Assembly (NCBI RefSeq): GCF_014083865.1 | Contig: NZ_JACEFA010000003.1 | Location: forward strand, 186,001-250,000 | Length of the DNA: 64,000 bases | Direction of reading: 5' to 3' | Origin: Paraliobacillus salinarum | GTDB taxonomy: Bacteria > Bacillota > Bacilli > Bacillales > Amphibacillaceae | Part shown: one piece after another, positions 34,286 to 41,986 of the stretch | Position numbering within the stretch: the first letter of the stretch is position 1 | Layout of the letters: the number at the start of each line of letters is the position of its first letter | Made by a program: the position numbers and the translations under genes | Notes under the pieces: generated by a model | What the model was told of the DNA's origin: nothing | The model's database searches: none | What the model saw: only the letters and a program-made list of their open reading frames with translations

Positions 34286-34319
34286 AGAAAAAGGAATCTC
34301 CGTTTATATCGAGATTCCT
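34286..34319 (-). terminator. Terminator after the 34326 gene
   Basis: AGGAATCTC and GAGATTCCT form a 9-bp stem with a 10-nt loop, followed by TTTTTCTTC on the minus strand. Confidence 0.82.
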
Positions 34320-34325
34320 AAATAG

Positions 34326-35015
34326 TTAAGGCTTCATTAATTTATAATATCTTTCACTAATTTTCCTTTTATGATTTGCGATTTGTTTTCGGCTCCAGTC
34401 TATATTTTCATGCAACTCTAGTAGTTTTTTTATAAACTCAATTTCTTTATTTTCAATCACCAAATTATTACCCCAACCATCAGTCTTTACATATTTCCAA
34501 TTTTCATTAAAAAACAAATTTATATCGGTCTTTATATTTTTTATATATAGATATACAGTACCATCTATTTCACTAGCATCATACATTAATGTTTTAATTT
34601 TTTCATCAACACGATATTTATCAAACATTACAAGTGTTCTTTCATCTTTTTTTTGTGTCATTAACAAATCTAACAATTCTTTTATTTCAATTAAAATGAA
34701 ATCAATTTTTCTAAAATCAATAGGAGCTTTATTTACAAACCTTTGATTCTCGCTTGAAGTTATAGTTAATCTAACCCCTAATAATGTCAAAACACCACCA
34801 ATTATAGACCCTAGATAACTTCCAAAAAAACCAATCCAATTATTATCTTGGACAACGTGTATGTTAGGAACACTTTTTGAAATTATATAATTAAATATGA
34901 TTGGTGGAAGTATAGTTATTAACAAGAAAAAATAAATCCACTTTTGGTTCTTTTTAAATAGATATATTAAATCGGAAACTAAATATTTTTGACCTTTCTC
35001 TTCTTTCTTATCCAT
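34326..35015 (-). CDS. Two-helix membrane protein with cytoplasmic domain
   Basis: A 229-aa protein: charged N-terminus, transmembrane helices at about residues 25-48 and 65-87 (FFGSYLGSIIGGVLTLLGV), then a soluble C-terminal domain of about 140 residues rich in helices. AGGAGGAAGATTAAT precedes the ATG. Monocistronic, with its own sigma-H-type promoter and terminator. The layout (two N-terminal helices plus cytosolic domain) is like putative phage-exclusion membrane proteins, but no family is recognised. Confidence 0.8.
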   Translation of the reverse strand: MDKKEEKGQKYLVSDLIYLFKKNQKWIYFFLLITILPPIIFNYIISKSVPNIHVVQDNNWIGFFGSYLGSIIGGVLTLLGVRLTITSSENQRFVNKAPIDFRKIDFILIEIKELLDLLMTQKKDERTLVMFDKYRVDEKIKTLMYDASEIDGTVYLYIKNIKTDINLFFNENWKYVKTDGWGNNLVIENKEIEFIKKLLELHENIDWSRKQIANHKRKISERYYKLMKP

Positions 35016-35039
35016 ATTAATCTTCCTCCTTAATAAAAC

Positions 35040-35068
35040 ATTTTCGACAAAAATAAGTAAAATCCTGC
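35040..35068 (-). promoter_or_regulatory. Sigma-H-like promoter of the 34326 gene
   Basis: Minus strand: GCAGGATTT (-35, identical to that of B. subtilis spoVG as I recall it) and GTCGAAAAT (-10) have spacing of 21. It is divergent from the promoter at 35076; their -35 elements form the inverted repeat CCTGC-N7-GCAGG. Confidence 0.65.
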
Positions 35069-35075
35069 AAGTTTA

Positions 35076-35104
35076 GCAGGTAAATTTAATCATATGTCGA
35101 ATTG
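35076..35104 (+). promoter_or_regulatory. Sigma-H-like promoter of the 35126 gene
   Basis: GCAGGTAAA (-35, one mismatch) and GTCGAATTG (-10) have spacing 21. The start codon is 25 nt beyond the GTCGAA box with AAAGGAGG between. Confidence 0.58.
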
Positions 35105-35125
35105 TTATGTAAAGGAGGCTTTATA

Positions 35126-35263
35126 TTGAAAAGATACTTATCTGGATTACTTGGAGTAGCATTTGCTTTACTAATTCTAGGCTGGATTGCTAACTTAGAT
35201 CAACAATCAGCAAAGGATGTTTTAGATTCATTCATTAATTGGGATGCCATGAATGATTGGTAG
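35126..35263 (+). CDS. 45-aa single-pass membrane peptide
   Basis: TTG start at 35126, 8 nt after AAAGGAGG. The product has one transmembrane helix (LLGVAFALLILGWIANL) and an acidic, amphipathic C-terminal tail (KDVLDSFINWDAMNDW). It has its own sigma-H-type promoter and a strong terminator, so it is a real small gene. It could be a small toxin-like or regulatory membrane peptide; function unknown. Confidence 0.75.
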   Translation: MKRYLSGLLGVAFALLILGWIANLDQQSAKDVLDSFINWDAMNDW

Positions 35264-35265
35264 CG

Positions 35266-35305
35266 AAAAAAGGCACTCAACTATAATTATAGTGAATGCC
35301 TTTTT
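35266..35305. terminator. Terminator after the 35126 gene
   Basis: A stem of about 19 bp with one mismatch and one bulge (AAAAAGGCA paired with TGCCTTTTT at its base) ends in a T run on the plus strand. A-rich sequence on the other side lets it serve the convergent PIN cassette too. Confidence 0.8.
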
Positions 35306-35369
35306 AATATAAAAATCCTATACTAGCATAATAACACGTTTTATAACGTTAAAAGTGACATTAAAATGA

Positions 35370-35987
35370 CTAGATTTTTCTAACTATAAGTTTTCCTTGA
35401 GATTCTGCTTCTGAAATTAAATTTTTATTTGCAGTAAATAAATAAATATTAGGGACAGATGCTAAATCTTTATCGTCTGATATAACCTTGTTTATTCCAG
35501 CTCGTTCAACGAACTCCATTAAAAACAAATCATAACCATCCAACGCTTGTTTTCCCATTTTATTTAATGCTAAATCTGTAGTAACTTCATTTATATATTC
35601 ATGTTCTAGTGGTCTTCCGAAAGTTTTTACTTGTTCCCAGGAAGTTTCAACTTCTTCCACCACTTTCGCTCTTTCTGATTGATTAATTCTATAATCTTTA
35701 GGCTTTAACCCCTTGTTGTTAGTAGTGATCTTGTAAATCTCTCGTTCTACTTTTTCAATTTGATGAGCTAATTCTGACAATGATAAGCCTGATCTAAAAA
35801 GCTTTGTCCCTAAAACTAGTGCCGCTTCTATATAATTAGGATAATCAGTCAATTGGTACTTATTTCCGTTTTGGTTTGCCCGATGATAAGTTAACCAAAA
35901 CCAAACATTTGTATCTACAAAGAATTCATCTTGTTCTAATGGAGTATCATTATTTATATCGATTATTCCCTTTGCATTAATGATCAT
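35370..35987 (-). CDS. PIN-domain nuclease, third gene of the ATPase-STAS-PIN cassette
   Basis: A 205-aa protein with PIN-type acidic residues: FVDTN (Asp25), the DGYDLF block (Asp150, Asp153) and VISDDKDLA (Asp171, Asp172, Asp174). A helical insertion (about 60-125) makes it longer than VapC-type toxins. Such domains cleave RNA. The ATG at 35987 follows GAGGAG by 7 nt and starts one base after the STAS gene's stop, so the pair is coupled. In this cassette it is the likely effector (inference). Confidence 0.82.
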   Translation of the reverse strand: MIINAKGIIDINNDTPLEQDEFFVDTNVWFWLTYHRANQNGNKYQLTDYPNYIEAALVLGTKLFRSGLSLSELAHQIEKVEREIYKITTNNKGLKPKDYRINQSERAKVVEEVETSWEQVKTFGRPLEHEYINEVTTDLALNKMGKQALDGYDLFLMEFVERAGINKVISDDKDLASVPNIYLFTANKNLISEAESQGKLIVRKI

Positions 35988-35988
35988 A

Positions 35989-36330
35989 CTAATTCTCCTC
36001 ATTTATAACTTTATCAACTGCGTTCTTAAGATCAGTATTATTGTAATATTCAGCAGAATTTTTAATTGATTTTCTCACAAGATTTTTCCCATTATCTGTT
36101 AGATTGATAAATTTTATTTTATCATTTAAGTCTTCTGCGTGGTAGTCTTTTAGCAACTTTCCTATTGCAGTATTAAAAAAAAGTGTTGCAAAAATTTGCA
36201 CTCCTTCAAAATCAACTTCTACATTTTTTTCGTTATCAATTGATTCTCTTATTGCTTTATACACTTTCTCTCCTTTATCCATTGAGAGAGCGTTTTTATC
36301 ACCTATAAGATCAAATACCTTAATTAGCAT
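35989..36330 (-). CDS. STAS-like domain protein (DUF4325 type)
   Basis: A 113-aa protein with the DUF4325 pattern: VFDLIGDKNALSMDKGEKVY, VEVDFEGVQIFATLFFNTAIG, then IKFINLTDNGKNLV. STAS-like proteins pair with GHKL ATPases in partner-switching circuits resembling anti-sigma and anti-anti-sigma systems. Start taken at 36330, 8 nt after AAGGAGG. It lies 11 bp after the ATPase and one base before the PIN gene. Confidence 0.82.
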   Translation of the reverse strand: MLIKVFDLIGDKNALSMDKGEKVYKAIRESIDNEKNVEVDFEGVQIFATLFFNTAIGKLLKDYHAEDLNDKIKFINLTDNGKNLVRKSIKNSAEYYNNTDLKNAVDKVINEEN

Positions 36331-36341
36331 TTTCATCCTCC

Positions 36342-37220
36342 TTAAAATAGAAAGAAATCATCATCAATTTGTTCTTCTTTAAAGCTATACTTATTTTCAT
36401 CACAATTTAAAGAAATATTTATTGCTGTTCCTAAAAATGTAGTGTTTAACGAATAATACTGGACACCATTTTTGCTTATAACACAGCAACCATCATCAGA
36501 ATATATTTCAAGCTTACCTCTGTTTATTTCTATAAAATCTTTTAATACCCCTAACCCTAATCCGCCTATATAGTCTTCAGAAATCCTTGTAGTATTTTTG
36601 TCAGCTAAAGCCCACCTTATAGCCTCGTACGATGATAAAGAGACATCTCCCAGAAAATTTCTTACGTTTTTAGGAATACTTACACCAAAGTCAACAACTG
36701 TTAACTTTAACTCATTACCAGATGGATAATGCTGTCCACAACTAAAAACACCTATTTCAGATTTACTATGCTCGTACGCATTTGCGAATATTTCATATAC
36801 TTTTCCGACAATTGCATTTTTTAAATCTTCACTAATGTTAATCCATCCTCTTCCAAGCCACTTTTCTTCTAAATAATTGTTTATACCATCTTCATTATAA
36901 GATTCTAAATACGGAATTGAATTACCCGTCCAAGGTCCTGTTTCATCAAAAAAATGCGATATAAAACCATTTTGTTCTAAATTAGTATATACTTTTTTCT
37001 CTAAAATATTCAAATTAAGGTATACAGTAATATTATTTTTTTGTAGATTTCTTATTACCCCTCCTAAAAAAGCCACTGCATTTTGTCTGAGAAATCTACA
37101 AAAGCTAAAATCTAATAGCACCTCAGAATGTGATAAATTTATAGATTCATTATATATATTAAATAGTTTTATGAAATCTTCTATTTCATCGTTTATTGTT
37201 GGAATTCTTATTTTGTACAT
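36342..37220 (-). CDS. STAS-like / GHKL ATPase fusion protein
   Basis: A 292-aa protein. Residues 1-90 look STAS-like (LLDFSFCRFLRQNAVAFLGG). The rest is a GHKL (HATPase_c) fold: N-box EIFANAYEHS (Asn147), G1 box DFGVS (Asp177), G2 box GGLGLG (219-224), and GTAINI. It lacks a histidine-kinase dimerisation domain, so it resembles SpoIIAB/RsbW-type switch kinases. The start at 37220 follows GAGGAG at 12 nt. An upstream in-frame ATG at 37301 would add 27 residues, but these overlie a sigma-H-type promoter. It heads the three-gene cassette. Confidence 0.8.
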   Translation of the reverse strand: MYKIRIPTINDEIEDFIKLFNIYNESINLSHSEVLLDFSFCRFLRQNAVAFLGGVIRNLQKNNITVYLNLNILEKKVYTNLEQNGFISHFFDETGPWTGNSIPYLESYNEDGINNYLEEKWLGRGWINISEDLKNAIVGKVYEIFANAYEHSKSEIGVFSCGQHYPSGNELKLTVVDFGVSIPKNVRNFLGDVSLSSYEAIRWALADKNTTRISEDYIGGLGLGVLKDFIEINRGKLEIYSDDGCCVISKNGVQYYSLNTTFLGTAINISLNCDENKYSFKEEQIDDDFFLF

Positions 37221-37283
37221 GAAGTATCCAAACTCCTCATAATTTGTTGTTAAAATATAAAATGATTTAGTCATTACTTTAAC

Positions 37284-37312
37284 AAATTCTACAATAATCA
37301 TTGTTTTCCTGC
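37284..37312 (-). promoter_or_regulatory. Sigma-H-like promoter of the ATPase-STAS-PIN cassette
   Basis: Minus strand: GCAGGAAAA (-35) and GTAGAATTT (-10) match the sigma-H consensus at every position with spacing 21. It lacks the GTCGAA form of the others. It would start the transcript upstream of the 37220 start codon, inside the longer open frame. Confidence 0.55.
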
Positions 37313-37355
37313 AAAATCAACAAATTATTTTAACTTAGCTTTTTAAAACTTAACT

Positions 37356-37790
37356 TCATCTCCATCCAATCACTTCAGCAGTAGCTTGAATAATTCCATC
37401 TCTCCAACGCATGGCTTGCCTTTTACTAACATTAAGTTCTAAAGCAACGCCTTCCCAAGTTAATCTACTTTTACTCCAATATTTAATGCGAACTAAGTTT
37501 TTATATTCATCAGGTAAAGCATTATAAACTGTTTCTACAGCCTCTACCATCTCTTGTAGATATTTAATTCTTTTATTTGTTGTTAACCTAGTTGCTATAC
37601 GTTGAGTAGGATCACCTGGTTGTCTAACAGAATTAGAACCTTTGACAATGTTGATGTCTTCATGCTCTTGCATGGGATACATAATCTCTTCTCGTAAATT
37701 AGCTATCTCTTTTAGTGTTGCATGATAGTTATACCATTCCGCTTCAATATGTTTAAATGTGGTCTTCTTTACTTTAATGGCTGTGGCCAT
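37356..37790 (-). CDS. ArpU/RinA-type late transcription activator
   Basis: A 144-aa phage regulator with the ArpU pattern: N-terminal helical region, then a sigma-factor-like end (YNALPDEYKNLVRIKYWSKS and VALELNVSKRQAMRWRDGII, a helix-turn-helix). These proteins switch on packaging and structural genes. It is the last early gene before the accessory block and cos. Confidence 0.87.
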   Translation of the reverse strand: MATAIKVKKTTFKHIEAEWYNYHATLKEIANLREEIMYPMQEHEDINIVKGSNSVRQPGDPTQRIATRLTTNKRIKYLQEMVEAVETVYNALPDEYKNLVRIKYWSKSRLTWEGVALELNVSKRQAMRWRDGIIQATAEVIGWR

Positions 37791-37800
37791 GTAACTCCCC

Positions 37801-38571
37801 CTAGCTGATGATATCTACTTTAGGCAGCCCTAATTTCTCTCGGTTGTCATTGACTCTTTCCATTCCTTGTGTACAGTAATCCTTCTCCAGTTCGAATCCT
37901 ATCCATTTTCTTTTTGTATTATCTGCTGCTACTGCAGTAGTAAATGAACCCATACAATTATCTAGTACAACGTCTCCACGGTTTGTGTACGTTTTGATTA
38001 AATACTCAAATAAAACTAATGGTTTTTGTGTTGGATGGAATGTTTTACTGTCTCTTGAAAAATCCAATATAGACTTCGGATAATTTGTATGTGTAGTTGT
38101 ATATTCTTTTAACAAACTCGTATCGTTTTCTTTAAATATTCCACCTGTTTTCTTACGTTGTCCTTTACGAACTTTAACAAGCGGAATTAACCCTTGCGGA
38201 TGATAAGTTGGTAGCTTTTTATAAAACACACAAATGTTTTCGTGGTTTTTAAGCGGCATTCGCTTGGCGTTTTGAAATCCTGTAGTGTGTTTGCCTTTCT
38301 TCCAGATCCACTCATAACGGAACCAGCTCATATTACTTGCGATTAGTTTTGTTGTGAATGGTTGACTTGCTGTTAAAACAATAGCTCCATTGTCTTTAAT
38401 AATCCGCTTATACTGTTCCCATAGTTGATTAAATGGAATAATTTCATCCCACCTACAGTTAGTTGTACCGTATGGTAAATCGCATAATATCATGTCTACT
38501 GATTTATCCGGTATCGTCTTCATTCCTGTTATGCAGTCCATGTTATAGATCGTGTTGTACTTGATATTCAT
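37801..38571 (-). CDS. Adenine/N4-cytosine DNA methyltransferase (orphan)
   Basis: A 256-aa beta-class methyltransferase: catalytic motif LCDLPYG (near 30-36), then FHPTQKPLVLFEYLI and the AdoMet-binding LDNCMGSFTTAVAA (near 200-213). There is no restriction partner nearby, so it probably masks phage DNA against host restriction. AAAGGGG precedes the ATG. Confidence 0.92.
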   Translation of the reverse strand: MNIKYNTIYNMDCITGMKTIPDKSVDMILCDLPYGTTNCRWDEIIPFNQLWEQYKRIIKDNGAIVLTASQPFTTKLIASNMSWFRYEWIWKKGKHTTGFQNAKRMPLKNHENICVFYKKLPTYHPQGLIPLVKVRKGQRKKTGGIFKENDTSLLKEYTTTHTNYPKSILDFSRDSKTFHPTQKPLVLFEYLIKTYTNRGDVVLDNCMGSFTTAVAADNTKRKWIGFELEKDYCTQGMERVNDNREKLGLPKVDIIS

Positions 38572-38637
38572 TTCTTTTTCCCCTTTTCTGTAGTAAAATA
38601 ATGATTGAAAAAGGGAACGTTTGTTCTTGTTTGTTTT

Positions 38638-38663
38638 GGAGACCTGGTTAGAGGTCTCCTTTT
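38638..38663 (+). terminator. Hairpin between methyltransferase and upstream genes
   Basis: GGAGACCT and AGGTCTCC form an 8-bp stem followed by four T on the plus strand only. No plus-strand gene lies here, so it may rather be a processing or attenuation structure in the minus-strand early transcript. Confidence 0.4.
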
Positions 38664-38666
38664 AAT

Positions 38667-39056
38667 TTAAAATGTATTACTACTAGAACCGTCCGCTAAA
38701 TCAATTCGCACCTTATATTTCAATGCATTGATTTCTTCTCTTGTGGTTATAAATGCGACGTTCCATCGTTTGTAATTACCGTATGCTTCCGCTTCTTGTT
38801 TTCTAACTTCAACAACCGCGATTTCTGCAGTAGCTGCTTTATGCTTTTTCGCTTTTAAGTATTCCTCGTTATACAATTGCTTGCGATAGACATATAACTG
38901 TTTATAGTGTTCAGCGTATATTGCAGACAGCCTACCGATAAATATCAATTGCTTTGACAATAAATAAATCTTGTCTACTTTATCTTCTTCAGTTAGTTTT
39001 TTGATTTCTCTTTGGTATCGAACTACTTCAGCAAGATTTTCATCTACCTTGTTCAT
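38667..39056 (-). CDS. Hypothetical early phage protein
   Basis: A 129-aa mainly helical protein rich in Lys, Glu and Ala (KAATAEIAVVEVRKQEAEAYG). It overlaps the preceding gene by 4 bp (ATGA), so it is translated with the early operon. No family recognised. Confidence 0.72.
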   Translation of the reverse strand: MNKVDENLAEVVRYQREIKKLTEEDKVDKIYLLSKQLIFIGRLSAIYAEHYKQLYVYRKQLYNEEYLKAKKHKAATAEIAVVEVRKQEAEAYGNYKRWNVAFITTREEINALKYKVRIDLADGSSSNTF

Positions 39057-39292
39057 AATTCAAGACCCACTTTTAACTTTTCAATTAACTTCTTCTCTGC
39101 GGTTGCAAAAGATAAATCTTCATCATGTTTTAAAGTACACGTAGATGTAATATACTCTCCGCTACTGATCATTAAATTAAATGTCACATCATATTTTCCT
39201 TTAGGATGCATTTCTACTTTTACAATTTCTCCATCACCATGAAGTTCTGTAGTGCCTATCAATCTATTTATGTTTGTAACAATCAATTGCAT
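39053..39292 (-). CDS. Hypothetical early phage protein
   Basis: A 79-aa probably beta-rich protein (VKVEMHPKGKYDVTFNLMIS). Its ATG directly follows the stop of the 44-aa gene upstream. No family recognised. Confidence 0.68.
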   Translation of the reverse strand: MQLIVTNINRLIGTTELHGDGEIVKVEMHPKGKYDVTFNLMISSGEYITSTCTLKHDEDLSFATAEKKLIEKLKVGLEL

Positions 39293-39427
39293 TTAATCAC
39301 CCGCTTTGTATACGTTGTTTAATTCTTTTAGAAGTTGTTCATCTGTCAACTTTTCAAATACTTCAGCACTGTACCCTTTAATGAGTGATAGTTCTTGTAT
39401 GATAGATTCGCGATCGATGCCTTTCAT
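39293..39427 (-). CDS. Small early phage protein
   Basis: A 44-aa helical product (MKGIDRESIIQELSLIKGYS..., ending NNVYKAGD). Its stop abuts the next ATG (TAA-ATG). The ribosome site before its start (GGTGTGATAA) is weak. No family recognised. Confidence 0.6.
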   Translation of the reverse strand: MKGIDRESIIQELSLIKGYSAEVFEKLTDEQLLKELNNVYKAGD

Positions 39428-39441
39428 TTATCACACCTACT

Positions 39442-39792
39442 TTACATGGTGTCTAACCATTCTAAATGTAATTGGAATTGTTCTTTTGTTATCTCTAGGT
39501 TGATAGGTTCATACTGTATTAGCCAATTTTCTACATCAAAATTAATAATGGCGTCATCACCGAATCTTTTAATCATGAGTTTTTTGTGCGCTTGTGATTG
39601 TTTTAGTAGATCATCAACATCGTTCTCAGTTGGCTTGCTGAAGTCTTTTCGCCAAATCATAAACGCATTTTCAATGTTGTCAATATGAACATCTAGATCT
39701 TCATCTGACCAATCGCCTGCATCCATACCGTTAGATAAAAACCGATTGTCTTTATCTTTGTTTTTGAATGCTATTACTGATACTGTTTTCAT
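39442..39792 (-). CDS. Hypothetical early phage protein
   Basis: A 116-aa acidic protein (MKTVSVIAFKNKDKDNRF..., ending LHLEWLDTM). It overlaps the ABA-sandwich protein gene by 4 bp. Function unknown. Confidence 0.7.
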   Translation of the reverse strand: MKTVSVIAFKNKDKDNRFLSNGMDAGDWSDEDLDVHIDNIENAFMIWRKDFSKPTENDVDDLLKQSQAHKKLMIKRFGDDAIINFDVENWLIQYEPINLEITKEQFQLHLEWLDTM

Positions 39793-40148
39793 TCTGATAC
39801 CTCCACACCTACAGATTTTAATGCTGCTTTACATATAGCTAGTGGCGCTGTTTTTGCATATGCTTGATAATCAATTGCGTGCGCCCCATCGTTGTAAAGA
39901 AAACAAGCTGAGTAAATTAAGTTATCTTCTTCATCCCACGCATCATGAATACTGAATCCCCTGAATTTTCGCAGTTCTCCAACCACTTCCCAAGCATCCT
40001 CAATACTCTCGCTAGGACAAAAATTATCCGGTATAGTAATAACTTCATCTTCTGCATAAGCACGTACAATTCCGATATTTCTAAATTCTTCTATGTCCCA
40101 ATCCATAACCTTTTCAGCTATTAATCTATCAATCTCTCTATTGTTCAT
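39789..40148 (-). CDS. Phage ABA-sandwich domain protein
   Basis: A 119-aa protein matching the phage ABA sandwich (Phage_ABA_S) pattern: NREIDRLIAEKVMDW at the start, PSESIEDAWEVVGELRK, and a terminal TAPLAICKAALKSVG helix. Common in early regions of Firmicute phages; role unknown. Confidence 0.82.
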   Translation of the reverse strand: MNNREIDRLIAEKVMDWDIEEFRNIGIVRAYAEDEVITIPDNFCPSESIEDAWEVVGELRKFRGFSIHDAWDEEDNLIYSACFLYNDGAHAIDYQAYAKTAPLAICKAALKSVGVEVSE

Positions 40149-40159
40149 TCCGATACCTC

Positions 40160-41428
40160 CTAATTAGCAGCTTTGTATTTGTATTTTTTTACGCACATCT
40201 CTGGTAAATTCGCTCTTACTAACGCTTCTGTAAACACTGGTGGTACCGAATTACCGCACCTTGCTACTTGTTGTGTTTTAGGATATTTATTTCCTTCAAA
40301 ATCACGATCAATAATGTATTCGTTTGGAAACCCTTGCGCTTTAAATAATTCATGTGGTTGCAACATTCTCATACCAATATCTACAATCTTGTAATTTTCC
40401 CCTTTGACAGTTACTAATCCAAATCGATCTTTAGTCGGTATCGTATGCAATGGTTCTTCTAGACTTTGACCAACACCTTGACCGTAATATTTAGTTAAGA
40501 ATGCAGCTACTAAACCGAATCGATTCGCTGTAGGTATAGTTGCTAAAGGCTCATTCAGTCCACTCGCTCGTGTTTCTTTCCCTTGATGTGTATAGTAATG
40601 TTGAATAAACATTGCTTTGTTATCGATGATGTAAGGATCGTTTAAAACAAATTTCCTTATTCCTCTTTCAATGCGTATCATAGTGTTTTTACTTAAAGGT
40701 TTTTTTCGTTGACAGATGCTAGGCGCTGGGATTGACCAATCAATAACTTCTGCAGCTATGCGGTATGGTTTCATTAATCCTAGTTGTACTTTAAATTCAC
40801 TTGGATCGCCATGTGTTTGATCTGGCCATGTAATACACTTTCCGTCAGACCTAGCAATTAAAAAGAGCCTTTTTCTTGTGGTTGGTGCTCCGTAATCGCA
40901 AGCTTTTAATTCTTTGGTATCAACTTGGTAACCTAGTGCTTGAAGTGACTTTTTAAAAGATAAAAATGTCATACCTTTTTTATTAGGATCTGGAACATAA
41001 TCACCTTTATCATTTTGCTTAAGTGGTCCCCATGTTCTAAATTCTTCTACATTCTCTAACATGATCACTCTTGGTCTAACCTTTATCGCCCAATTAACAG
41101 CTATCCAAGCAAGACCTCTAACCTTCTGACTAACTGGTTTACCGCCTTTTGCCTTGCTGAAATGCTTGCAATCTGGAGATAGCCAACATAGACCAACCTT
41201 GCGACCTTTAACAACTTCAATCGGATCTATATCCCACACACTTTCACAATAATGCTCTGTTTCTGGATGATTCGCTTTGTGCATTGCAATAGCAGCTGGA
41301 TCGTGATTGATTGCTATATCAACATTTAAACCTGTAGCTAATTCAATCCCTGTACTAGCTCCTCCCCCACCAGCAAAGTTATCAACTATAATTTCTCTAA
41401 ATAAATCAAGTTGTTTTATTGAAAACAC
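40160..41428 (-). CDS. DNA (cytosine-5) methyltransferase (orphan)
   Basis: A 422-aa C5 methyltransferase: AdoMet loop VDNFAGGGGASTG near the start, catalytic cysteine in WLSPDCKHFSKAKGG (near 80-93), ENVEEF motif, then the RRKK-like target-recognition part and a C-terminal QVARCGNSVPP motif. The unusual SPDC form replaces the common PCQ. It probably protects phage DNA. The GTG start at 41428 overlaps an AGGGGG site, so the true start may differ slightly. Confidence 0.93.
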   Translation of the reverse strand: MFSIKQLDLFREIIVDNFAGGGGASTGIELATGLNVDIAINHDPAAIAMHKANHPETEHYCESVWDIDPIEVVKGRKVGLCWLSPDCKHFSKAKGGKPVSQKVRGLAWIAVNWAIKVRPRVIMLENVEEFRTWGPLKQNDKGDYVPDPNKKGMTFLSFKKSLQALGYQVDTKELKACDYGAPTTRKRLFLIARSDGKCITWPDQTHGDPSEFKVQLGLMKPYRIAAEVIDWSIPAPSICQRKKPLSKNTMIRIERGIRKFVLNDPYIIDNKAMFIQHYYTHQGKETRASGLNEPLATIPTANRFGLVAAFLTKYYGQGVGQSLEEPLHTIPTKDRFGLVTVKGENYKIVDIGMRMLQPHELFKAQGFPNEYIIDRDFEGNKYPKTQQVARCGNSVPPVFTEALVRANLPEMCVKKYKYKAAN

Positions 41429-41431
41429 CCC

Positions 41432-41857
41432 CTAAAAAGGTAAATCATCATCGCTAATATCAATAGGTTCTCCATGGCCTTCAAGCGGATTAGTATCTGA
41501 AGGTGACTCTTGTTTTTGATTTGAAGCGGATGATTTATTTTTCGATTCTAAAAACTGTACAGAACCTGCAAGAACTTCAGTAACAAATACTGTCTTCCCA
41601 TCTTGTCCTTCAAAGTTACGCGTTTGAATACGTCCATCTACACCAATCAAGCTTCCTTTTGTCATATACTTTGCTAGATTTTCAGCTGGCGCTCTCCAAA
41701 TCACGCAATTAACAAAATCCGCTTCTTGATCGCCTTGCTGGTTTGTAAATGGTCTATTAACAGCTATCGTAAAGTTTGCAACCGCTACTCCATTAGGTGT
41801 GTAGCGTAAATTAGGATCCTTTGTTAATCGCCCGACTAATACTGTTCTGTTTATCAT
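41432..41857 (-). CDS. ssb: Single-stranded DNA-binding protein
   Basis: A 141-aa [23 protein letters not shown], the OB fold with [19 protein letters not shown], a Ser/Gln-rich linker and the acidic DDDLPF tip that recruits partner proteins. Start ATG at 41857, 6 nt after AGGAGTG. Phage copy serving its own replication. Confidence 0.95.
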   Translation of the reverse strand: MINRTVLVGRLTKDPNLRYTPNGVAVANFTIAVNRPFTNQQGDQEADFVNCVIWRAPAENLAKYMTKGSLIGVDGRIQTRNFEGQDGKTVFVTEVLAGSVQFLESKNKSSASNQKQESPSDTNPLEGHGEPIDISDDDLPF

Positions 41858-41872
41858 TTTTCGCACTCCTGA

Positions 41873-41986
41873 CTAAATAAAAATAATATAACTATATCTA
41901 TGTGGCTTTGATTTGAATGTTTTAACTAATTGCATTGGATCTCCGTCTTTGTTAAAAACAACTTGATCAAGTACATATATTTTCAT
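41873..41986 (-). CDS. Small phage protein coupled to the Myb-like gene
   Basis: A 37-aa product (MKIYVLDQVVFNKDGDPM..., ending YSYIIFI). Its ATG overlaps the upstream stop (ATGA), which supports translation by coupling. Function unknown. Confidence 0.55.
   Translation of the reverse strand: MKIYVLDQVVFNKDGDPMQLVKTFKSKPHRYSYIIFI

Noticed and set aside
10836-35104. TGTCGAA sequences read purely as Spo0A activation boxes
   Set aside because: They sit only about 25-29 nt from start codons and are always paired with an AGGA element 21-22 nt upstream, which fits a -10 better than an activator site; Spo0A overlap may still matter.
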